Origin: Rhodoferax sp. UBA4127
GTDB lineage: Bacteria > Pseudomonadota > Gammaproteobacteria > Burkholderiales > Burkholderiaceae_C
Direction of reading: 5' to 3'
Assembly (NCBI GenBank): GCA_002381045.1
Contig: DFWT01000181.1
Location: 6,229 to 12,538 of the forward strand
DNA: 6,310 nucleotides
Position numbers and translations under genes: made by a program. The notes below the pieces were generated by a model that searched no databases, was not told where the DNA came from, and saw only the letters and a program-made list of their open reading frames with translations. Shown in pieces: positions 1-5,521 of the stretch (positions are counted from its first letter, which is position 1; every line of letters begins with the position of its first letter).

Positions 1-658
1 GCCACAAATGCGTGAGTTCGTCACTATTAAAGCCCGCATGCACGCTGAGCACCGAGTCTTCGCGGGTGACATGGTTCGCCCCAATCGCCCCAACCATGTG
101 GCTTCCTGCCAGCGCAAGCCAGTCGCGGCGCGGCTCACAGGCAAAAAACCGACCGGTGCTTTTTGCAATGGCCCGCAGAATCAAAGCCAGTTGAGCGGAC
201 TCAAAGTGGTGCAAAAACAAATTCGCGACGATCAGGTCCCAGCGCGTTGACACCGGCTCCTCCAACTGATTGACGGTGTCAGCAGCCCAGTCAATTACAT
301 CACCCACCTTTTGGGTCACGGTCCAACCCACTTCACGGTAACTTCCCACAGTTGCCGCGTCCAGCAGCGGCTGACGATCCAACAGTGTCAACTCAACATC
401 GGAACAACGAGGCGCCAGCGCCAGCGCCTGAGCTACGCTAAGCATCAGACTGCCATCGCCCGCGCCAATTTCAAGCATACGCAGGGGCATGGCCTTGGGA
501 TGTTTGGCGGTCATTGCTTTCATGCCACGAAGCAAGATCATGCGGGTCCCCATGGCACGGTGCACGCGCCGCAAGTCCCTGCGCGACCGAATCGCTGCAG
601 GATCGCCGGGTGCCAGACCATCGAGGATCTCGGAAGTCACAACTCTTGGCATCATCAT
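1..658 (-). CDS. Class I SAM-dependent methyltransferase, partial (3' end beyond the window)
   Basis: This frame is open from an ATG at 658 down to position 1 and gives 219 residues with no stop, so the C-terminus lies outside the window. It shows a Rossmann-type methyltransferase core. Motif I is LEIGAGDGSL (residues 62-71), the glycine-rich SAM-binding loop. An acidic residue, Asp94 in LTLLDRQ, ends strand 2 and is where SAM ribose is usually held. The motif IV-like segment is DLIVANLFLHHF (141-152), followed by ACEPRRD (173-179). There is no signal peptide or membrane segment, so it is a cytoplasmic enzyme. Three ATG codons stand in a row at the start; the outermost overlaps the stop of the polyketide synthase gene as ATGA, which implies translational coupling. 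Methylation of the synthase product (O- or C-) is inferred from this pairing; the substrate cannot be read from the sequence. Family assignment is firm, the specific reaction is not. Confidence 0.88.
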   Translation of the reverse strand, partial: MMMPRVVTSEILDGLAPGDPAAIRSRRDLRRVHRAMGTRMILLRGMKAMTAKHPKAMPLRMLEIGAGDGSLMLSVAQALALAPRCSDVELTLLDRQPLLDAATVGSYREVGWTVTQKVGDVIDWAADTVNQLEEPVSTRWDLIVANLFLHHFESAQLALILRAIAKSTGRFFACEPRRDWLALAGSHMVGAIGANHVTREDSVLSVHAGFNSDELTHLW

Positions 659-1713
659 TGCACTTTTAGCAAAGCGCCATGGCAGCTGAACCCGGCTCCA
701 AAAGATGACAACCACCACCAACCGCCAGGCGCGTTATCGGCCAGCGCTGCTTCCAGCACAAAGTAGACAAAGGCACTAGACAGGTTGCCGTACTCGCGCA
801 ACATGGCGGCGCTGTAACTCAAGTCGCTAGGATTGAGTTGCAGCCTGCGCTCTAGTGCGATCAACACATCGCGGCCGCCGGCGTGCATGATCCAAGCGCT
901 CACATCTGCCGTGTTTAAGCCTGCCCGTCCCAGCACTGTTTTCAGAACCTGCTGGGCGTACTGCGCCGCCAGTTCAGGTACCTCGCGCGATAAGATGTTG
1001 CGCAACATGCCGTCGCGCTGCTCAAACATCAGCGCCGCGCGATGGGTGGGCACAGTTTGTGAGGTACTGTCAATCCATTCAATGCGCCGACTGACCTTTG
1101 GCGGATTGCGTGACAAAACGGCGGCACCCGCGCCATCGCCAAACAAGCACGCGCTGATCAATACGCCAGGATCGTTATCAAGGTACATGGCCGCGCTGCT
1201 GACTTCCACGCAGATCGACAGCACGTTTTCGCACGAATGAGAGACCAGCAGCGCGTGGCCCAAGCGCAGATTCGGCAGCGCCGCCGCACAACCCTGCCCC
1301 ACCAGGTCATAGGCCTGAACATCCGCGAGCAGCCCAAGCCGTTCCACCACGTAGCCGGAAAGACCGGGGCAAAGGTAGCCGGTGCAGGTGCTGACCACCA
1401 CCGCATCTATGTCTGCCGCTGTGAGGGCTCCCAAGGTCAGTGCCGATTGGCCGGCGCTAGCAGCCAAGGCCGGCGCAGTTCTTGTAAAGCGCTGCGCCAG
1501 GGTGTTCGGATCGATCCTGAAGACGTCTTCTAGGCTGTCTACTGCAAGGCGTCGTGCCTCGATGCCGTTGTCACGCTGTAAAACTGTACGGGCAATCAAA
1601 TGCGCACGTGCATCAAGCCTGCCATACCAATCCGAAGCCTGGAACGCTGTCAGGCATTCAGCCTTGGTATAGCGCGCAGGCGGGTTCGCGGTGCCGACAC
1701 TGCGCAAATACAT
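655..1713 (-). CDS. Type III polyketide synthase (chalcone/stilbene synthase family)
   Basis: The 352-residue product has the usual length for a bacterial type III polyketide synthase, a homodimeric ketosynthase that condenses an acyl-CoA starter with malonyl-CoA without an acyl carrier protein. The catalytic triad is visible: Cys142 in GQGCAAALP, His277 in WIMHAGG and Asn310 in YGNLSSAF. These match Cys164, His303 and Asn336 of plant chalcone synthase. Other family marks are STCTGYLCPG (108-117), FGDGAGA (191-197) and the late loop FGAGFS (338-343). The ATG at 1713 is the only usual start codon after an in-frame stop, and MYLRSVGTANPPARYT is a typical N-terminus. No clear Shine-Dalgarno sequence precedes it, which is odd. 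The gene overlaps the methyltransferase start by 4 bp. Likely products are alkylpyrones, alkylresorcinols or a small phenolic, but starter and chain length cannot be told from sequence alone. Confidence 0.95.
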   Translation of the reverse strand: MYLRSVGTANPPARYTKAECLTAFQASDWYGRLDARAHLIARTVLQRDNGIEARRLAVDSLEDVFRIDPNTLAQRFTRTAPALAASAGQSALTLGALTAADIDAVVVSTCTGYLCPGLSGYVVERLGLLADVQAYDLVGQGCAAALPNLRLGHALLVSHSCENVLSICVEVSSAAMYLDNDPGVLISACLFGDGAGAAVLSRNPPKVSRRIEWIDSTSQTVPTHRAALMFEQRDGMLRNILSREVPELAAQYAQQVLKTVLGRAGLNTADVSAWIMHAGGRDVLIALERRLQLNPSDLSYSAAMLREYGNLSSAFVYFVLEAALADNAPGGWWWLSSFGAGFSCHGALLKVQ

Positions 1714-2018
1714 GGTTGCGTTGCTTGTTTTGCTTAAGCCGAACGCGTCGGTATTGCTTGGTCAATAGGCCTAGAAAATCCCCTGTCAGCTTCCCCAGGC
1801 TGAATGAAATCCCCCGATGCATGCTGCGTGTACGCCGTCATATTCATACGCCAGAACCTTCCGAAGGGGATGTTGATTAAGGAGCAAGCGTAGGTTCCGA
1901 AATTTGCTTGGTCTGTGCGATGGCGTACATAGGCCAATCTTGGCCCTTTTGCGCCAAGATTTCTTTGGTATAAGTTGCAACAGGACAATAGGAATCTGAT
2001 TTTTACAGTTGTACGCCT
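1714..2018. other. Intergenic region upstream of the polyketide synthase
   Basis: About 305 bp separate the end of the FecR gene from the start of the polyketide synthase, both on the minus strand. Short open frames exist on both strands (for example minus 1734-1988) but none has a recognisable product or a convincing ribosome binding site. The synthase promoter should lie here if it is transcribed separately. The best minus-strand match I found is CTGACA, 16 bases, then TATTGA, just upstream of the start; it is too weak to call. A perfect stem-loop lies at 1936-1961. No convincing terminator with a T-tract follows the FecR gene, so read-through into the synthase cannot be excluded. Confidence 0.5.
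1936..1961. repeat. Perfect 9-bp stem-loop between FecR gene and polyketide synthase
   Basis: AATCTTGGC (1936-1944) and GCCAAGATT (1953-1961) are exact reverse complements separated by 8 bases. In the direction of the minus-strand genes it lies about 57 bp past the FecR gene stop, but no run of T follows the stem. It could be a weak terminator, an mRNA end-protecting hairpin or a protein-binding palindrome. A second, wider inverted pair, GGCGTACA (1922-1929) and TGTACGCC (2010-2017), encloses it. Confidence 0.45.
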
Positions 2019-4304
2019 TTATCTTGGCTCGGACGCGCGTGCTCGGGAACGCTTGGGCTCAGAAGCTCTGTTGCTCGGCTCAGATTTTTCTGCATTGCCT
2101 TTGTCGCGCTTTGCTTTAGCAGTCGCAGCCCGAGCGGTTTCTCCACTTAAGGCATTAACCTTTTCGCCGTCCGCCTTAGCCCGGTTACTTTTGTCGGCTT
2201 CTGCCCTTGCCCGGGCAGCCCTGATCGATTCGGCTTTTGCCGCATCATCTCTGGCCCTGTTCGCCTTGACGACATTGGCCTTTTCACCTTCAGCTTTTGC
2301 AGCCTCAGCCCGTAAAGCGTCGGCCGTGAATGCAGTAGCCTTGGCAGCATCCGCCCTAGCCAGCTTGGCTTTGTCAGCTTCTGTCTTTGCATCAGCAGCC
2401 CTGATCGACTCGGCTTTTGAGGCATCGGCTCTGGATCTGTTTGCCTTGGCCGCACTGTCCCTATCAACTTGATCTTGTGCGGTTGCACGCGAGTTTTTAG
2501 CTTTCATTGTGTCAATTTTGTCAACATCCCCTTGAGCTCGGTTGGCTTTGTCAGCCTCAGCTTTTGCAGCGGAATTTTGAACTGCAGGTGATTTAGCGCG
2601 GTCCGATGCATCTGGCGTAAGCTTCACTGAGGCAGCTTTTGGCGCATCTCTGGGCGAGGACGTGGCTTTGACTTCCTCTGCTTTTGGCTCCGCTGGTGTT
2701 CTACCTCTCTGGGCAACAACCGGCGGGGCAGCGGTCGGCGTGGGTGCCTTGGCAACTGGCACCACCGTCAGGCTGCGAAGGGGTTCTGTTTGCGCCTTGG
2801 ACTTGAGTTGCTTGCGTTGCTGCTCATCCATCGGCATGCCAGGTTTTTCAGCAAGCTGCGCCTGCTGAGCGGCAAATGCAAGCGCGGGCGCAGGCGCAGC
2901 AGTTCGGGCAATAAAGCGCCTGTCATGGGCTGGCGGTTTGACGCGAGCCTCGGGTGCGCCACCATGCAAGCTTTGCGGTGTTGGTGCAACTGCGGCAACG
3001 GGTGTCGCGTCTGCCCGGTTTGCAGCATCGGCCGCGACGGCCACAGTATGTTTTGCAACCGGGTGTGACTGGGTAAATTCCGCCTTGGGCACAGCCACAA
3101 CCGCACCGGGTACGCGTCGGTTAACGTAGACCACGGTGGTCTTATTGATGGTCGTTTTGGTGACGTTCGTGTTGTCAATATTGGTCACGGTGGTCGAGGA
3201 GACGACCGCATTGCTGCGGTTCACCCTGTCAAAGTAGCCACGGCTGACCTGATAGGCGGGTTGATAGACCTCACGTGGTGCCAGTGGAAACCAGCCGACG
3301 GCGCCGCCACTATCGCCAGCGGGCACGGCGCCCTGAAAAATCTTGCCGCCCAAAAAGACGACCAGTGCCGGGGCATACACGGCTTGCTCACGCCGCGGGC
3401 CGGGTATCCAACCCCAGGATCCGCTGACGTGCGCCCAGCGGCCGTAGTGCGACACCGCGTAGCCCCATGGCTCATCGTCAACCCAGCTCCAGCCCCACGG
3501 GTCAATCCAGGTCCAATGGCCATCGCGATACGGTGTCCAGCCTGAGGGAACTCGGCTGGGTCGCCATACATTGCCATAACTGGGGTCAGGTCGCCACGAC
3601 CCGAAGGCATCCAAGTCTTCATAGCCAACCACTTCGTAAGACACATAGCGGGCGGAGTTTGAGCTGGCCACGCGGCGGTCGCGATCATGTGACCATCGAT
3701 CCAATTCGTCCTCAGGCTGGTCGCGCAATGTCTCGTAGTCAGACAAGTTCGTGCTGTAAAAACGGTAACCCTGACCTGCATTAACCACATAAGAAGCGTC
3801 GCCGCCATACACCTGCGCCTGACCAACTTTTACTGTCACCTGTGTCGAGTCGCCGCTGGGGTCCACGTCAACGCGGTAGTCTCCCGCTAGGCTTAGTGAG
3901 AACGCCAGGTTGGGTGTATCGACCTCAAAGCTTTGATTGCGCGCCATCTGCCGTACTCGGACTCTTAGCGAACCCTGCGATAGCTGTACCTGGACAATGC
4001 TGTCGTCAAGGTTGGTGATCATGACGTCGGTGCTTGCACCTATGCGCATGGCAGCGCCCCCGATCTGAAGTTCGGCACGAGAACCCAAGTCTGTCCATAG
4101 ATGGTCGCCGATGGTCAATGGTCGGTTAAGCGTGGCTTGTACCCAAGCTGCATCCCCGGCGGGTGAAAAACTGACCTGGCCCTGGATGTAACCTAGCCGT
4201 GCAACTCGTGCGGGTGGGTCAGCGTTCGCGTTGCCAAAGGTGAGCAGTAAAACCAGACATGCGGCAAACGCAAAGTATCTGTTTTGAACATGGTTAGTCA
4301 ACAT
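2019..4304 (-). CDS. Exported FecR-domain / DUF6600-like protein with repetitive Ala/Lys/Asp-rich tail
   Basis: The product has 761 residues. Residues 1-28 form a Sec signal peptide: Asn/Arg-containing N-region, hydrophobic stretch FAFAACLVLLLTF, and cleavage predicted after ANA. Residues ~35-165 resemble a FecR-type beta-rich domain (LGYIQGQVSFSPAG, then RPLTIGDHLWTDLGSRAELQ). Residues ~220-345 are rich in Trp, Tyr and Gly (WRPD, GHWTWIDPWGWSWVDDEPWG, YGRWAHVSGSWGWIPG), matching DUF6600-type regions found with FecR in many proteobacteria. A Thr/Asn-rich segment (365-396) and a Pro/Ala linker follow. The last ~180 residues are Ala/Lys/Asp/Glu-rich, probably helical, and carry 60-residue repeats. 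The start is supported by GAAGGA five bases upstream. There is no inner-membrane anti-sigma part and no sigma-factor gene adjacent, so a FecR-like signalling role is unlikely. An envelope or periplasmic structural role is inferred; function is unknown. Confidence 0.88.
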   Translation of the reverse strand: MLTNHVQNRYFAFAACLVLLLTFGNANADPPARVARLGYIQGQVSFSPAGDAAWVQATLNRPLTIGDHLWTDLGSRAELQIGGAAMRIGASTDVMITNLDDSIVQVQLSQGSLRVRVRQMARNQSFEVDTPNLAFSLSLAGDYRVDVDPSGDSTQVTVKVGQAQVYGGDASYVVNAGQGYRFYSTNLSDYETLRDQPEDELDRWSHDRDRRVASSNSARYVSYEVVGYEDLDAFGSWRPDPSYGNVWRPSRVPSGWTPYRDGHWTWIDPWGWSWVDDEPWGYAVSHYGRWAHVSGSWGWIPGPRREQAVYAPALVVFLGGKIFQGAVPAGDSGGAVGWFPLAPREVYQPAYQVSRGYFDRVNRSNAVVSSTTVTNIDNTNVTKTTINKTTVVYVNRRVPGAVVAVPKAEFTQSHPVAKHTVAVAADAANRADATPVAAVAPTPQSLHGGAPEARVKPPAHDRRFIARTAAPAPALAFAAQQAQLAEKPGMPMDEQQRKQLKSKAQTEPLRSLTVVPVAKAPTPTAAPPVVAQRGRTPAEPKAEEVKATSSPRDAPKAASVKLTPDASDRAKSPAVQNSAAKAEADKANRAQGDVDKIDTMKAKNSRATAQDQVDRDSAAKANRSRADASKAESIRAADAKTEADKAKLARADAAKATAFTADALRAEAAKAEGEKANVVKANRARDDAAKAESIRAARARAEADKSNRAKADGEKVNALSGETARAATAKAKRDKGNAEKSEPSNRASEPKRSRARASEPR
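2088..2447 (-). repeat. Two 180-bp tandem repeats in the FecR gene tail (plus a decayed third unit)
   Basis: Residues 620-679 (nt 2268-2447) and 680-739 (nt 2088-2267) align without gaps over 60 residues, 32 of them identical by my count. They begin KANRSRADASKAESIRAA and KANRARDDAAKAESIRAA. The DNA repeats with the same 180-bp step: CTGATCGAYTCGGCTTTTG occurs at 2221 and 2401. A more decayed partial unit, starting AEADKANRAQGDVDK (residues 582-619, nt 2448-2561), keeps the phase with about one gap. The units are Ala/Lys/Asp/Glu-rich and look helical or coiled. Confidence 0.85.
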
Positions 4305-4309
4305 CGGGA

Positions 4310-4315
4310 TCCTTC
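4310..4315 (-). promoter_or_regulatory. Ribosome binding site of the FecR/DUF6600 gene
   Basis: Read on the minus strand, GAAGGA lies five bases before the ATG at 4304. It fixes the start that gives an intact signal peptide. Confidence 0.75.
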
Positions 4316-4336
4316 TTTAGATAGATGGCTTTTTTG

Positions 4337-4350
4337 CTGTCGGCAGACAG
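4337..4350. repeat. Palindrome in the FecR gene 5' leader
   Basis: CTGTC and GACAG flank four bases. On the minus strand it reads CTGTCTGCCGACAG, followed by an A-run. It lies 33-46 bp upstream of the FecR gene start, so it may be in the mRNA leader or be an operator. Its core TCTGCCGA recurs at 4600-4615. Confidence 0.4.
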
Positions 4351-4599
4351 GGCTGGCTAAGTCAACTGCCTAGTTGGACACGCAAATGGCAAAAGCTGCA
4401 ACAATTGGTCTGCCAAAACTGGATATGGCCGCTGACTGCGGGGACGCCACTGAGGCGACTCGAGTGACGGTTTAGCGTTGGATGCATCGCTCTTGGTCAT
4501 GGTGGCTATCTTGATTTGGTGTCGGCAAGCCTAATAGACCCGGCAGCAATCAGTCTGTGCGCCACCAAGCAAAGCCTCCCGATTTGTCCACGACATCAG

Positions 4600-4615
4600 C
4601 TGTTCTGCCGAACAG
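4600..4615. repeat. 16-bp palindrome CTGT-N8-ACAG
   Basis: CTGTTCTGCCGAACAG has perfect 6-bp arms (CTGTTC/GAACAG) around TGCC. The outer pattern CTGT-N8-ACAG resembles proteobacterial LexA boxes, but the centre is not AT-rich and no SOS gene is next to it, so a LexA role is only a possibility. The core TCTGCCGA is shared with the palindrome at 4337-4350. Confidence 0.4.
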
Positions 4616-4673
4616 AAGAGAGACCATCGGTGGTGACGCTCTCATTCTCCACAGTGAAGACAGAGGATTTCTA

Positions 4674-4693
4674 CGTCTGGGGTAAACCAGACG
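4674..4693. repeat. 7-bp stem-loop
   Basis: CGTCTGG (4674-4680) and CCAGACG (4687-4693) pair perfectly around a 6-base loop. No T-run follows on either strand, so it is not a classical terminator. A smaller hairpin, CTGTC/GACAG around five bases, follows at 4707-4721. Confidence 0.4.
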
Positions 4694-4750
4694 CCACAAA
4701 CGTTCGCTGTCCCACTGACAGACCAAGCGCACACGCCTAACCTGCGCCCA

Positions 4751-4805
4751 CAGTTGAAAGTTTGAGCCTCATGCTTGTCGCTCAGTCAACTGAAACAGGA
4801 GGCTC
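4751..4805 (+). promoter_or_regulatory. Interleaved inverted repeats (pseudoknot-like leader) covering a strong ribosome binding site
   Basis: Two perfect 7-bp complementary pairs interleave: CAGTTGA (4751-4757) with TCAACTG (4786-4792), and GAGCCTC (4764-4770) with GAGGCTC (4799-4805). The order A1-B1-A2-B2 is that of an H-type pseudoknot. The connecting stretches are 6, 15 and 6 bases. The last strand overlaps AGGAGG (4797-4802), the Shine-Dalgarno sequence five bases before the ATG at 4808. Pairing of B1 with B2 would hide that site, so control of translation initiation is an attractive inference. No known riboswitch class was recognised. Confidence 0.4.
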
Positions 4806-4807
4806 TC

Positions 4808-4951
4808 ATGAACCCATTGCCCACCCCGCTGCCCAGCACCAAAGCCGTAGACACAGCCCTTGCCCAACAAGCCAACTCCGGACACGGTATACCGTCTCAG
4901 GACCCCAATGCTGCCGCCCAAACCCAGCTTGAACCCCAAGACTTTCGTTGA
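4808..4951 (+). CDS. Small unrecognised protein (47 aa), possibly the 5' part of a frameshifted gene
   Basis: An ATG at 4808 follows a near-ideal AGGAGG with a five-base gap and opens a 47-codon frame. The product is rich in Pro, Gln and Ala (MNPLPTPLPSTKAVDTALAQ, then GHGIPSQDPNAAAQ) and lacks a signal peptide, membrane segment or known motif. Codon third positions are mostly C or G in the first half, as expected for a real gene here. The frame ends at TGA 4949-4951. Another frame (+1 relative) is already open from 4851 and continues to 5153, so the true gene may be about 114 residues with a single-base insertion, or a separate short cistron. I do not recognise the family. Confidence 0.45.
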   Translation: MNPLPTPLPSTKAVDTALAQQANSGHGIPSQDPNAAAQTQLEPQDFR

Positions 4952-4958
4952 GTGGACT

Positions 4959-5153
4959 ATGAACCCAAAATTCCAGAATATGAGACTGCTGTCCATCGTC
5001 AAATCTGAAGGTGTTATCCCGCCGGTTTCAACAACCGACGGCAAGCACCTCAAGGTAACCGAAGCCTTGCAACCTGCCGATATCCGGGATTTCCCGGAAG
5101 CTCACGATGACCCTGAGCAGTCAGAGGAACTTGAACGCCAGCAAGACGCCTAG
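4959..5153 (+). CDS. Small unrecognised acidic-tailed protein (64 aa), alternatively the 3' part of the 4808 gene
   Basis: The frame from ATG 4959 to TAG 5151-5153 encodes 64 residues: MNPKFQNMRLLSIVKSEGVI, then a charged C-terminus ending DDPEQSEELERQQDA. The same frame is open back to 4851, with a TTG at 4860, so the start is uncertain. The ATG is seven bases past the stop of the 4808 frame. Only a weak GAG stands before it, so translation would depend on coupling to, or a frameshift from, the upstream frame. Codon composition (G/C-rich first and third positions) looks coding to 5153. No motif was recognised. It points toward the minus-strand DUF2789 gene, which ends at 5245. Confidence 0.35.
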   Translation: MNPKFQNMRLLSIVKSEGVIPPVSTTDGKHLKVTEALQPADIRDFPEAHDDPEQSEELERQQDA

Positions 5154-5244
5154 CCTCTATGCAATAAACGTAGGAAGCAATGAATTTTGAAGAAAATCAA
5201 GAGGCTGACCAGTGGCAAAGGCTTTGCAATTCGCGCCGTTGCCT

Positions 5245-5496
5245 TCAGTGAGCAGGTCCAGCCGCATCCTGCAGTGCCTTACCCAGTTGATCTACCAAGC
5301 CAGACCAGTCAGAGTCCTGACTCAAGGATTCCCGCAGAAAGGCGGCTTGCGAGCGCGTCCAGAAGGGCGCATCGGGCAACCGCACGCCCTGCGCCATCGA
5401 TGCGTGAGTGCTCACAAACTGGGCGATGCTCCATGCATCGTTCGGCAGCCCCAGCTGCTTGAACAACTCGCTGGTGTGGTGCGTGGGCATGTTCAT
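5245..5496 (-). CDS. DUF2789 family protein
   Basis: The 83-residue product matches the short DUF2789 family in length and pattern: an N-terminal helix SELFKQLGLPND (9-20), then IAQFVSTHAS, the hallmark LPDAPFWTRSQAAFLRE (40-56), and a C-terminal helix DSDWSGLVDQLGKAL (61-75). There is no signal peptide. The start at 5496 is chosen because AGGAGG lies six bases upstream (5503-5508); a second ATG two codons later is possible. An upstream extension of this frame overlaps the reductase gene and lacks support. The gene lies 25 bp behind the FMN reductase and is probably in the same transcript. The molecular function of the family is not established to my knowledge. No clear terminator was seen after the stop. 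Confidence 0.88.
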   Translation of the reverse strand: MNMPTHHTSELFKQLGLPNDAWSIAQFVSTHASMAQGVRLPDAPFWTRSQAAFLRESLSQDSDWSGLVDQLGKALQDAAGPAH

Positions 5497-5502
5497 GTAA
5501 TG

Positions 5503-5508
5503 CCTCCT
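5503..5508 (-). promoter_or_regulatory. Ribosome binding site of the DUF2789 gene
   Basis: AGGAGG on the minus strand lies six bases before the ATG at 5496, in the 25-bp gap after the reductase stop. It decides the start against longer in-frame extensions. Confidence 0.8.
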
Positions 5509-5521
5509 GAAAGCATGACCA

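Larger units (their letters stand above)
4305..4807. other. Gene-poor divergent intergenic region
   Basis: About 500 bp lie between the minus-strand FecR gene and the plus-strand small frame at 4808. Open frames in both directions (such as plus 4516-4740, minus 4357-4500 and minus 4550-4732) have no recognisable product, no good ribosome binding site and no coding-like codon bias. The region instead holds short palindromes at 4337-4350, 4600-4615, 4674-4693 and 4707-4721, and the interleaved repeats at 4751-4805. Promoters for both flanking genes should be here, but I could not find a pair of sigma-70 boxes worth calling; TTGACT on the minus strand near 4360 has no good -10 partner. Confidence 0.5.

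Noticed and set aside
833..1240. 135-codon plus-strand open frame inside the polyketide synthase
   Set aside because: It is antisense to a synthase with all catalytic residues intact and has no recognisable motif; it is a shadow frame.
1734..1988. 84-codon minus-strand frame upstream of the polyketide synthase
   Set aside because: No ribosome binding site, no motif and mixed composition (MSCCNLYQRNLGAKG at the start); probably chance.
1975..2472. 165-codon plus-strand frame with a repetitive Ala/Leu/Ser-rich product
   Set aside because: It is the reverse complement of the FecR gene repeat tail; its hydrophobic repeats only reflect the Ala/Lys/Asp codons on the other strand.
4357..4500. 47-codon minus-strand frame (MTKSDASNAKPSLESPQ) upstream of the FecR gene
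   Set aside because: No Shine-Dalgarno sequence and no coding-like third-position bias; a chance frame is more likely.
4600..4615. Firm call as a LexA (SOS) box
   Set aside because: The outer CTGT/ACAG fits, but the centre is GC-rich, no SOS gene is adjacent, and a similar palindrome with different spacing occurs nearby.
4516..4740. 74-codon plus-strand frame and overlapping minus-strand frame at 4550-4732
   Set aside because: No ribosome binding site or recognisable family; the stretch is dominated by small palindromes. A decayed mobile-element remnant was considered, but no transposase motif or terminal repeats were found.
5214..5230. GCAAAGGCTTTGC as a terminator for the DUF2789 operon
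   Set aside because: The palindrome has almost no loop and no T-run after it on the minus strand.
5180..5251. 23-codon plus-strand frame (MNFEENQEADQWQRLC...) with AGGA four bases before its ATG
   Set aside because: Too short, and it overlaps the 3' end of the convergent DUF2789 gene; the upstream AGGA could easily be chance.
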